Shown here piece by piece: positions 28,809 to 36,405 of a stretch of DNA of 64,000 bases; the first letter of the stretch is position 1, and each line of letters starts with the position of its first letter. The notes under the pieces are model-generated. The model ran no database searches. It was given only the letters and a program-made list of their open reading frames with translations, and had not been told where the DNA came from. The position numbers were made by a program, and so were the translations under genes. Source of the DNA: JBEDUK01 sp040414485 (GTDB lineage Bacteria > Actinomycetota > UBA4738); contig JBEDUK010000009.1 of the NCBI GenBank assembly GCA_040414485.1, positions 38,474-102,473 on the forward strand, in the 5' to 3' direction.

Positions 28809-28958
28809 CTTGACGAATTCCTTACGCGCATGGGCGGAACCGGCCCTCCAGTCGCCCCATGGCCACCGACCGATGGGCGACCGCGGGGCGGCTGCTGGCA
28901 GCCCTCCTCAGGTCACAGAAGTTTGTGTTATCTCAGGAGACTGTGTAGAGTGGCTCCC

Positions 28959-29483
28959 GTGCCGAGTGACGAGGAGATCACGTTTGCGGATCACGTCGGG
29001 CGCTTCTACGCCCGGCGATACGCGATGGCGCCGATGGTGGGCCGGCTGATCGGGTATCTGGCGGTGTGCGACCCACCCGAGCAGAGCATCAGCGAGCTGG
29101 CCGATGCGCTGCTGGCGAGCCGAAGCGCCATCGCCGGCGCGGTCAACACGCTCGATACCCTGCGGCTCATCCGGCGATCCCGCGCCGCGGGCGAGCGGAT
29201 GGACCGCGTGTCCATCGACCCGTCGTCGCCGAATGCGATGGGCGGCGTCGACATCACTGAGTACCAGGAGCATGGCGAGCTCGCTCGAGAAGGTCTCCGC
29301 CTGTTGGCCGACGCGCCGCTTGAGCGTCGCGCCACCTTGTTGGAGTGGGCCGCGTTCGCCGACTTCCTGGTGGAGCGGCTTCCCGTGCTGGACCAGGAGT
29401 GGAAGGAGCGACGGGAGGCGCTGCGAGCCGCCGGCGAGATCCCCGACGTATCGGTTCCTCGTCGCGAGGGCATAGCCCGATGA
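28959..29483 (+). CDS. MarR/GbsR-like transcriptional regulator
   Basis: 174 residues starting at GTG 28959. A winged-helix domain at about 15-85 is visible: GRLIGYLAVCDPPEQSISELADALLASRSAIAGAVNTLDTLRLIRRSRAAGERMD, followed by a C-terminal helical half rich in Arg/Glu/Leu (LERRATLLEWAAFADFLVERL), as in GbsR-type proteins. It is the first gene of a three-gene operon with the ABC transporter genes, overlapping the ATPase gene by 4 nt. It is probably the local repressor of the exporter, its ligand unknown. Confidence 0.8.
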   Translation: MPSDEEITFADHVGRFYARRYAMAPMVGRLIGYLAVCDPPEQSISELADALLASRSAIAGAVNTLDTLRLIRRSRAAGERMDRVSIDPSSPNAMGGVDITEYQEHGELAREGLRLLADAPLERRATLLEWAAFADFLVERLPVLDQEWKERREALRAAGEIPDVSVPRREGIAR

Positions 29484-30466
29484 CCGTCCAGGCCGACACG
29501 CCGGGAATCGTGGCCAAGGACGTATCCAAGTCGTTCGGCAGCCACCTGGTGCTCGACAACGTCAACCTGACGGCGGACAAGGGATCGATCCTCGCGCTGC
29601 TGGGCCCGAACGGGGCAGGCAAGACCACGATCGTCCGGATTCTGTCCACCCTGATCGCGGCCGACTCCGGTTCCATGCAGATCGCCGGTCACGATGTGGT
29701 CTCAGACCCTGACGGCGTGCGGGCGTTGATCGGGGTCACCGGACAGTTCTCGGCCGTGGACAACCTGCTCACCGGAGCCGAGAACCTGCGGCTGATCGCC
29801 GATCTTCGTCACCTCCGCAAGGAGGCCGGGCAACGCCGAGTGACCGAGTTGCTCGAGCAGTTCGAGCTCACCGACGCCGCGAACAAGCCGCTGTCGGTCT
29901 ACTCGGGCGGTATGCGACGGCGACTCGATCTTGCGATGACTCTCGTCGGTGAACCCCGCGTGATCTTCCTCGACGAGCCCACGACCGGCTTGGACCCGCG
30001 CAGCCGTCGCACCATGTGGCAGATCATCCGCCAGCTCGCCTCAGCCGGGGTGACCATCCTGTTGACCACGCAGTACCTGGACGAGGCGGACCAGCTGGCC
30101 GACCGGATCTCCGTGCTCGATCAGGGCCGAATCGTCGCCGAAGGAACCCCAGCCGAGCTGAAGAGCCGCATCCCCGGCGGCCACGTTCGACTCCACTTCG
30201 CTGGCGCCGACCCGCTGCGCTCAGCAGCTGAGCTCTTCGACGCGGCAGCTCCTGACCAGAGTCAGCTGGTTCTCCAGGTCCCGGCGGACGGCACTGTGGA
30301 TACGTTGCGTGAGTTGCTCGATCAGCTGCATGAGGCTCACATTCCCGTCGATCGGCTGTCCATCCACACACCGGACCTCGACGACGTGTTCTTTGCCGTT
30401 ACCGGCAGCCACGTCACCGGGCCGCCCAGCGAGGAACCCGTACCGCAGGGAGCAGCGCAACGATGA
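29480..30466 (+). CDS. ABC-2 exporter ATP-binding protein, DrrA-like
   Basis: 328 residues. Seen: Walker A GPNGAGKTT (about residue 42), Q-loop in VTGQFSAVDNLLTG, signature YSGGMRRRLDLAM, Walker B VIFLDEPTTGLDPRSR and the switch region LLTTQYLDEAD, all typical of the daunorubicin-resistance (DrrA) branch, including the C-terminal DUF4162-like extension ending with HTPDLDDVFFAVTG. ATP hydrolysis should power the adjacent permease. The ATG overlaps the regulator stop (ATGA) and its stop overlaps the permease start. Confidence 0.93.
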   Translation: MTVQADTPGIVAKDVSKSFGSHLVLDNVNLTADKGSILALLGPNGAGKTTIVRILSTLIAADSGSMQIAGHDVVSDPDGVRALIGVTGQFSAVDNLLTGAENLRLIADLRHLRKEAGQRRVTELLEQFELTDAANKPLSVYSGGMRRRLDLAMTLVGEPRVIFLDEPTTGLDPRSRRTMWQIIRQLASAGVTILLTTQYLDEADQLADRISVLDQGRIVAEGTPAELKSRIPGGHVRLHFAGADPLRSAAELFDAAAPDQSQLVLQVPADGTVDTLRELLDQLHEAHIPVDRLSIHTPDLDDVFFAVTGSHVTGPPSEEPVPQGAAQR

Positions 30467-31260
30467 CCACCCTCGCCTATACGCTCAGCGACTCGGGGGT
30501 CATGCTGCGCCGCAACCTCAAGCATCAGCTTCGATACCCGTCATTGACCCTGATGCTCGTCGGCCTACCCATCGTGCTCCTGTTGCTCTTCGTCTACGTC
30601 TTCGGCGGTCAGCTCGGAGCGGGCCTCGGCACACACCTCGGACGTCACGCCTATCTCAACTACGTGGTCCCGGGGCTGATGCTGATCACCATCGCTTCGG
30701 CCGTCCAGGGCACTTCGATCATGGTCGCCATGGACATGACCGGCGGCATCATCGACCGCTTCCGCACCATGGCCATTGCTCGCGCCGCGGTTCTGACCGG
30801 GCACGTGCTCGGCAGCCTCATCCAAACCCTCGCCGCCATCGGCGTCCTCGTCGGCGTCGCCTTCGTTCTCGGGTTCCGGTCCAGCGCTGGGCCGCTCGAG
30901 TGGCTCGGCGCGATCGGGATGCTGACCCTGTTCGCCTTCGCGCTCATCTGGTTGGCCGTCGCGCTCGGTTTGGCCGCCAAGAGCGTCGAAGGCGCCAGCA
31001 ACACTCCGATGATCCTGTTCCTGTTGGTGTTCCTTGGCAGCGGGTTCGTGCTCACGGCGACCCTGCCAGCGGGGCTGCGCCAGTTCGCCGAGTACCAGCC
31101 GCTCACCCCCGTCGCCGATACCGTGCGCGGACTGCTCACCGGCAGCGCCATCGGTAGTCACGCCATCGCGGCGATCGCGTGGAGCATGGGAATCGCCGTC
31201 TTGGCGTATCTGTGGGCCCTGCGTCTGTACAACCGGCGTCGAGCGGCGGAGCCAACGTAG
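30463..31260 (+). CDS. ABC-2 type permease, DrrB-like
   Basis: 265 residues with six membrane helices in the ABC-2 arrangement: the first after LRRNLKHQLRYPSLTLML, then LNYVVPGLMLITIAS, and DMTGGIIDRFRTMAIARAAVLTGHVLGSL, a motif of the DrrB subgroup, and YQPLTPVADTVRGLLTG near the end. It forms a complete exporter with the ATPase encoded just upstream, probably for a hydrophobic drug or lipid. Substrate unknown. Confidence 0.92.
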   Translation: MTTLAYTLSDSGVMLRRNLKHQLRYPSLTLMLVGLPIVLLLLFVYVFGGQLGAGLGTHLGRHAYLNYVVPGLMLITIASAVQGTSIMVAMDMTGGIIDRFRTMAIARAAVLTGHVLGSLIQTLAAIGVLVGVAFVLGFRSSAGPLEWLGAIGMLTLFAFALIWLAVALGLAAKSVEGASNTPMILFLLVFLGSGFVLTATLPAGLRQFAEYQPLTPVADTVRGLLTGSAIGSHAIAAIAWSMGIAVLAYLWALRLYNRRRAAEPT

Positions 31261-31699
31261 CCACGACGCCGTTGCGCTCAGGCTCAGTCGGCCGGGCCCA
31301 AACGTCCGTGCAGGTCATGAATCATTTCGCACCACTCTGCTCCGGGCATCAGCGCACGTAACCTACCTGCCGGCGGGTTCGAATAGTGTCCCCTCAGGCC
31401 ACCAACAACACCACCGCCACCAACGAAGGGTGTTCTCGAAAGAGACGCTCCGGCGTCTCATAACCGATCTCACTCGGCGTTGGGAAGTCCGTTCGCGCGA
31501 GATTGGGTCGTCACAGACGCCGAAAGGGCCAGCGGGCCGCCTCGGTGACTGCGCTGTCGACCAAGCCGCCGACGGTCGTACGAATGAGCCCGAAGAACTG
31601 ATCGCGATCGCGACGAATGTCCTCGCTAGTCGTTGGACCGGCAGCAATATCCCGGAGCCGGTCGGTATGCTCAGCCGCGTACGATCACAGGAGTCGAGG
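31261..31699 (+). other. 439-bp intergenic region with one hairpin
   Basis: No convincing gene is seen here. A perfect 7-bp hairpin with a TCCG tetraloop, GAGACGC-TCCG-GCGTCTC, lies at 31442-31459; it is not followed by a T run. A CA-rich stretch (CCACCAACAACACCACC) precedes it. The region probably holds the promoter of the two downstream genes. Confidence 0.4.
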
Positions 31700-32758
31700 A
31701 TGGTCGAGCGGGTGGCAACCGGTCAGGAGTGCGCCTATCCGCAATCGCACGCGACGACCAACGACATCTACGGCGAGATCGACGGGTTGGTGGCGAATCA
31801 AGCTGCCTGCACCAGCATCTTCCTGCCGACCGCCCCAGGAATGAGCGAGGGTGGGGAGGATCACTATCAAGGGCTCGCGCGGACACACAGGCTGACTGAC
31901 GGGTCCGTCTACTTCTTCCTCGCCCACTCTGAGGTCATCGGCCTTCCCTTTGTCCACGGACACGGGAGCTTCGTGCAGTACCAATACGCTGGCCCTACCG
32001 ACGATGACCATGTGCTCGAGTCGGTTCCGCCGACCTATGGGACGCTCGAGCAACACCTGTTCATTGACCATGATGAACCCGAGCAGCATCCGTCCGACAT
32101 CACGTTCCTCCCCGAGGTCAACGGGCTCGACGCTGGCTACCTGTTCGTAACCGAGGAGTACGACAACCGTCGGGTCACGGTGTATCGGTGGGAGGCAGGA
32201 CAGGACCTCGTCATCCACGGCCGCATCTTCGCGGGCTTTCCGACCGGCGGTCCGCAGTTCCTGTTCCTCGACCGCGTCGGAAGCGACTACTTCCTGGGCA
32301 TCGCGAGCGAACACTGGGGCTGGGGTCAGCTGCTCCGGGCACCTGCCGAGGACCTCTTTCCCAAATGTGCGGAGGGATCGTTGATCCCGGCGGCCTTCCG
32401 GCCTGCCGGGATGTTCCCGTTCCCCGTGACCGGCGGAGCGAGTCAGACCAAGCTCATCCGAGACAAGAACGAAGAGTGGTTCCTGCTCGCGTACCGGAGC
32501 GATCCGAACGATGATCCGAACGGCACCGACTACGTCGACGTGTACCCGGTGCGGTTCGATCCTTTCGTCATCTCCTACAGGTCGGCATCCATCCACATCT
32601 CTTTCAGCGCCGGCGACACCGGCTTCGCGAACACCGGCACCCATCACGTTGAGGAGTCGGGGAGACTGCTGGTCTCGTCCTCCTATCGGTGGGACGGGCT
32701 CGTGAGCTTCTCACCTCCCGTCATCGCGTGCCGCGTCGACGAGCTGCCGTCTTCATAG
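31700..32758 (+). CDS. Unrecognised beta-rich protein A
   Basis: 352 residues from ATG 31700, chosen because CAGGAG precedes it at about 10 nt; ATG 31667 is possible. No signal peptide or membrane helix. Repeated short strands with aromatic and charged residues (GSVYFFLAHSEVIGL, AGYLFVTEEYDNRRVTVYRWE, EWFLLAYRSDPN) suggest a beta-propeller. There are several Asp/Asn-rich turns (DPNDDPNGTDYVD) that could bind calcium. I do not recognise a family. It is 24 bp upstream of another beta-rich protein gene, which suggests they act together. Confidence 0.6.
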   Translation: MVERVATGQECAYPQSHATTNDIYGEIDGLVANQAACTSIFLPTAPGMSEGGEDHYQGLARTHRLTDGSVYFFLAHSEVIGLPFVHGHGSFVQYQYAGPTDDDHVLESVPPTYGTLEQHLFIDHDEPEQHPSDITFLPEVNGLDAGYLFVTEEYDNRRVTVYRWEAGQDLVIHGRIFAGFPTGGPQFLFLDRVGSDYFLGIASEHWGWGQLLRAPAEDLFPKCAEGSLIPAAFRPAGMFPFPVTGGASQTKLIRDKNEEWFLLAYRSDPNDDPNGTDYVDVYPVRFDPFVISYRSASIHISFSAGDTGFANTGTHHVEESGRLLVSSSYRWDGLVSFSPPVIACRVDELPSS

Positions 32759-32782
32759 GTCGAGTCAAGTGAGGTAGCGGGC

Positions 32783-34339
32783 ATGGATTTCTACCGGTTC
32801 GTCGTGACGGAGTTCGAGGTCGGGCTGACGCGCGCGATCTTCGAAGACGAGCTCTACCTGAGCCACTCGGCACACGTCGACGGGAGGGTTATCGCCACCG
32901 ACTTCAAACATCTGGGCGCGTTCTCCGACGGTATCCACCAGACCGGCAACGTGGGCCTCGAGGCCGTCGTCATCAACGATCCGAGTGTGCGCGTCGATTT
33001 CGTCTTCCAACTTGTGAACGCCGGGAACGCGTCATCCGACACCGTGGAGGCGGCGCTGCTGGGTACGGCCGAGCAGCTGATCGGCATCGGGGCCGCGTCC
33101 TCGACGGGATCGTCGGTCGTGTCCGGACTCTTGTCCGCGATCCCTGCGTCGGGCCCGTGGGCGGTCGTGCTCAAGGGAGCAGGGAAGCTGTGGGATTGGC
33201 TGACGACGAATTGCGACGGTCCCGTCGCCGTTGACGGGCTCACCGGCGCCCGGTTCGCCATCGACACGTGGGCTGACGACGATGCGACGGGGACGATCCT
33301 GGTCGGCCAGAAGGGGTACGGGGGCCTGGACTCACCCGATGGTTGTGGATCGAACTCCGCCTACCGGGTGACCTGGTTCGTCCAGCACTGGCGCGGTTGG
33401 GCGGAGGTCGTGGGCGCCAACCGCTTCGAGCTCGACTCGGCGACGAACGTCGCGGTCGCGTCGCACAACGGCGCCCTCCATGTCTTCGGGGCGGCGCCCG
33501 GATTCGGGGTCACTCATGCCAGAACGTTCAGCGGCGGCGATTGGCACGTGGAGACACTCGACGGGTTCGACCGGAGCGACTTCTTCCATGTCAACCCGCT
33601 CCCTCCGATCGCCATCAGCTTCGATGACCGCCTGCACCTGTTCTGCGTCCTCGACGACGGCTCCATCTGGCCCTTGGTCTACACGGCCGACGGCGGTTCA
33701 TGGGCCACCTCGACTGCACGCGCACCCACCGGTCTGACCACGTGGCAACCGATCACGACCGTTGAGTTCGGGCACCGGCTGTACATCGTCGCCCGGGATG
33801 CAGCGACCTCGACCCTGCGCTTCACCTCGAGCGCGGATCTGCTGATGTGGACGAGCTGGGAAGACGTGCCGGCATCCGGCATGCGGCCTGACTCGCCCGT
33901 CAGCGCGGCCGTGCTCGGCGACCGGCTCTTCCTGTTCGGGATCTACGACACTGGCAAGCCGCCCGAGTCGCAGGTGGTCGTCGTCACCTCGACCGACGAT
34001 GCGGTGACGTGGACGCCGTGGAACCTGGTCGAAGGTGGCCTCCGTCCTGAGGGTCGGCCCGTCGGCGACCAGCCGCTCGACGTGGCGGCCACGACGTTCG
34101 ACGGTCGGCTGTACCTCGCATCGCGATGGATGGGTCCCTCACCGGAGTCGGACGCCCAGCCGTACGTCGCGGTGAATTTCAGCGGGGACGGGACTAACTG
34201 GTCGGGATGGCGCTTGCCGCCGTCGACCCTGGAGTTCCAGCCGTCGGCCACCCCCGCCGTCGCGGCGAACGGCAACCATGTCTATGTGCTGGCCCCGGCC
34301 CTCGAGGATGGATTGACCAAGCACGTGTGGGCGTACTGA
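32783..34339 (+). CDS. Unrecognised protein B, N-terminal domain plus beta-propeller-like repeats
   Basis: 518 residues, ATG 32783. The N-terminal 120 residues are hydrophilic with a central small-residue stretch (SSTGSSVVSGLLSAIPASG, about 110-130) that could be amphipathic. From about 215 onward, sections of about 50 residues recur: NGALHVFGAAPG, DDRLHLFCVLDDGS, GHRLYIVARDAATS, GDRLFLFGIYDTG, DGRLYLASRWMG, NGNHVYVLAPALE. Each has a 'x-x-[RH]-L-[YFH]' strand, i.e. six blades of a propeller resembling PLL/tachylectin-like lectins. No signal peptide. It probably forms a two-gene unit with the gene upstream. Function unknown; carbohydrate binding is a guess. Confidence 0.65.
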   Translation: MDFYRFVVTEFEVGLTRAIFEDELYLSHSAHVDGRVIATDFKHLGAFSDGIHQTGNVGLEAVVINDPSVRVDFVFQLVNAGNASSDTVEAALLGTAEQLIGIGAASSTGSSVVSGLLSAIPASGPWAVVLKGAGKLWDWLTTNCDGPVAVDGLTGARFAIDTWADDDATGTILVGQKGYGGLDSPDGCGSNSAYRVTWFVQHWRGWAEVVGANRFELDSATNVAVASHNGALHVFGAAPGFGVTHARTFSGGDWHVETLDGFDRSDFFHVNPLPPIAISFDDRLHLFCVLDDGSIWPLVYTADGGSWATSTARAPTGLTTWQPITTVEFGHRLYIVARDAATSTLRFTSSADLLMWTSWEDVPASGMRPDSPVSAAVLGDRLFLFGIYDTGKPPESQVVVVTSTDDAVTWTPWNLVEGGLRPEGRPVGDQPLDVAATTFDGRLYLASRWMGPSPESDAQPYVAVNFSGDGTNWSGWRLPPSTLEFQPSATPAVAANGNHVYVLAPALEDGLTKHVWAY

Positions 34340-34432
34340 CCTCGGGGGGTTCCCTCACGGATCGCGCGAGTCATCCCGTCGTTGTACCCGACAACACCGA
34401 TCGCGGCGGCCGCGTAGTTGCGGTGGTCGCGG

Positions 34433-35137
34433 TCACAGGGGAGCGGTGCCCTCTGCAGGGTACGCGTCGTGGTAGTTCCACCATCGATACGGCGGGGTCT
34501 GCGGATAGCCCTCCGGCGAGTCCTCCCCCTCTTCCTGGCGTCCGAGCGCCGTGATGTCGAGGTAGTTCCACGTGCTCCCCATCTGCTCGTCGCCGCGGTT
34601 GTTGACGAAGTACGTGCGGAAGATCCGGCCATCGTCGCGGATGAACGCGTTGGTGCCGTGCCACTCGTCGACGTCGAAGTCCTTGTCGAAGTCGTCCGTC
34701 AGCGTGTACCAGGGGATGCGCTCCCATCCGTTGCGCGCCTTGAGCAGCTCGATGTCGGCCTGCGGGGCGCGCGAGACGAAGACGAGCGTCGTATTCCGCG
34801 CGTTCAGGTGGGCGGGGTGTGCGACCTGATCAGCGACGAAGGAGCAGCCCACGCACGCCCGCTCGGGATACGAGCCGCCTTCGGCAAACGTGGTGATGTC
34901 GGGTGCATAGAAGGCACGGTAGACGATCAGCTGACGACGGCCTTCGAACAGGTCCGCCAGGCTCGTGCGCCCCCCTGGACCTTCGAACGAGTACTCCTTG
35001 TCGACCGCCAACCAGGGCATCCTCCGGCGCTCGGCCGCCATGGCGTCGCGCGCACGGGTTAGCTCCTTCTCCTTGACGAGGAGCCTGTCGCGAGCGGCCC
35101 GCCACTCCTCCGACGACACGACGGGTGGTGTCCTCAT
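34433..35137 (-). CDS. DUF899 thioredoxin-like protein
   Basis: 234 residues of the DUF899 family, which has a thioredoxin-like fold. Seen: the N-terminal helix EEWRAARDRLLVKEKELTRARD, MPWLAVDKEYSFEGPGG, the segment ACVGCSFVADQVAHP carrying a CxxC pair (CVGC), TTLVFVSRAPQ, and the C-terminal WNYLDITALGR. The CVGC pair would be the redox site. Members are often found in soil bacteria and are not well studied. It is the last gene of the island before the right-hand repeat. Confidence 0.85.
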   Translation of the reverse strand: MRTPPVVSSEEWRAARDRLLVKEKELTRARDAMAAERRRMPWLAVDKEYSFEGPGGRTSLADLFEGRRQLIVYRAFYAPDITTFAEGGSYPERACVGCSFVADQVAHPAHLNARNTTLVFVSRAPQADIELLKARNGWERIPWYTLTDDFDKDFDVDEWHGTNAFIRDDGRIFRTYFVNNRGDEQMGSTWNYLDITALGRQEEGEDSPEGYPQTPPYRWWNYHDAYPAEGTAPL

Positions 35138-35262
35138 GCGCGTGTCCTCCTCCCGGTCATCGACCGATGGGCGCCTGCCCTGAGATCGGGCCGGTCATGG
35201 TCATCCCATGCGTTCGTCCGTCTTCACGTCAACCCCTCACGAGGCGAGCATCTTCCGTTGCG

Positions 35263-35305
35263 GCCGGACGTCCGGGGACGCGGGTTCGAATCCCGCCACC
35301 TCCAC
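35263..35305 (+). repeat. attR-like direct repeat of the ssrA 3' end
   Basis: A perfect 43-bp copy of 19213-19255, containing a complete T arm and the acceptor strand but none of the rest of tmRNA, so it is non-functional as an RNA gene. This is presumably the displaced original 3' end of ssrA. Just beyond it a 22-codon open frame (35322-35390) ends at a stop; I do not call it a gene. Confidence 0.85.
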
Positions 35306-35370
35306 CGCTAGGCTGGGCCGAATGAGCGACCCTTTCGACGTCCACGGGCTTTGCATTGGACCACTCATGA

Positions 35371-36405
35371 ATGGCGTACTCGATGAGTGACATTCGCCCT
35401 CAGCCCGATGCATCTCCCGCGGCTACGCAGGCCGAGCCCGAACTTGTCGAAAGGGCCGGCGTCCCTGAGCCCGCGCGCGTCGAGTCGTGGTTCCGAACGC
35501 TGACCGGGTTCGAGAACGCACGCGTAGTCGGGGTCGAACCGCTGACAGACGGCCTGTCGAACGTGACCTGCCGATTGAGTATCGCCGATGGGCCGGTGAC
35601 CACGGCGGTGCTGCGGGTCCAGCCCCTGCACGGGATCTTCGAACCGTACGATGTCCTGCGCGAAGGCCGCGTGCTCAGCCACCTCGCCGGCACGGCGGTG
35701 CCGGTGCCAGCCCTGCTCGGCGCGGAGAGCGATCCTCGCTTCCTCGGGTCGCCGTTCCTGCTGCTCGAGTCGATCGACGCTCCCCACATGCCCGCGCCCG
35801 AGGAGGACTTCGCCACCTTTGCCGCCGACCTTCCGGCTTTCGCGGCGGCGCTCGCAGGGGTCCATGTGCTCGACTGGAAGGCCGCAGGTCTCGACTTCCT
35901 GGGTGTGCCCAGTTCGCCTGCCGAGGGGTTCATGGGTGAGGTGGAGGCGGTTGCGAGACGGATGCATGGATTCGGCTGCGCCGACGAGCCGCTACTCAAC
36001 CGGGCGCTGGCGAAACTGCGTGAGACAACTCCGAGCGGTGGCCGACTGGCGCTGTGTCACGGCGACCCCAACCCGTTCAACTATCTCTTCCGGGACCAAC
36101 AGCTGGTCGGCGTCGTCGACTGGGAGCAGGCGCTGATCAGCGATCCGCGCTCGGATGTCGGCCAGCTCGTCGCCCTGTCGGACCTGAGGGGCGCCGTGCC
36201 CTACGGGCCGCCGCGCGAAAACCCGTTCGTGCAGCTGTATGAGGCATCGATCGGCGAAGCCCTGGAGAGCATGGACCTGTTCCGAACACGCTGGCTCTTC
36301 CAGCTCGGTGTCGTCTATCACGGGTGGAAGTCCTACGGCACCGAACCGTGGTTCTCCTGGACGCAGCTCGAGGACCTCCTGTCTCGTTCTCTTGCCGAGC
36401 TCTGA
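35371..36405 (+). CDS. Phosphotransferase of the APH/choline-kinase family
   Basis: 344 residues with a protein-kinase-like fold. Seen: VEPLTDGLSNVTCRLSI for the nucleotide loop, the Lys-equivalent region VLRVQP, the catalytic loop LCHGDPNPFNYLF (about residue 228) and the metal-binding DWE in VGVVDWEQALISDPRSDVGQL. These are the hallmarks of aminoglycoside-phosphotransferase-like enzymes. Many homologues act on acyl-CoA-linked metabolites or are in fatty-acid loci; nothing here supports antibiotic resistance. The start may be ATG 35371 or 35383. It lies just outside the island. Confidence 0.8.
   Translation: MAYSMSDIRPQPDASPAATQAEPELVERAGVPEPARVESWFRTLTGFENARVVGVEPLTDGLSNVTCRLSIADGPVTTAVLRVQPLHGIFEPYDVLREGRVLSHLAGTAVPVPALLGAESDPRFLGSPFLLLESIDAPHMPAPEEDFATFAADLPAFAAALAGVHVLDWKAAGLDFLGVPSSPAEGFMGEVEAVARRMHGFGCADEPLLNRALAKLRETTPSGGRLALCHGDPNPFNYLFRDQQLVGVVDWEQALISDPRSDVGQLVALSDLRGAVPYGPPRENPFVQLYEASIGEALESMDLFRTRWLFQLGVVYHGWKSYGTEPWFSWTQLEDLLSRSLAEL

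Noticed and set aside
35322..35390. 22-codon open frame just after the right repeat
   Set aside because: No ribosome-binding site, no known homologue and too short to support.
35371..36405. Aminoglycoside resistance
   Set aside because: Only the general kinase-like fold is supported; no resistance-specific sequence or context.
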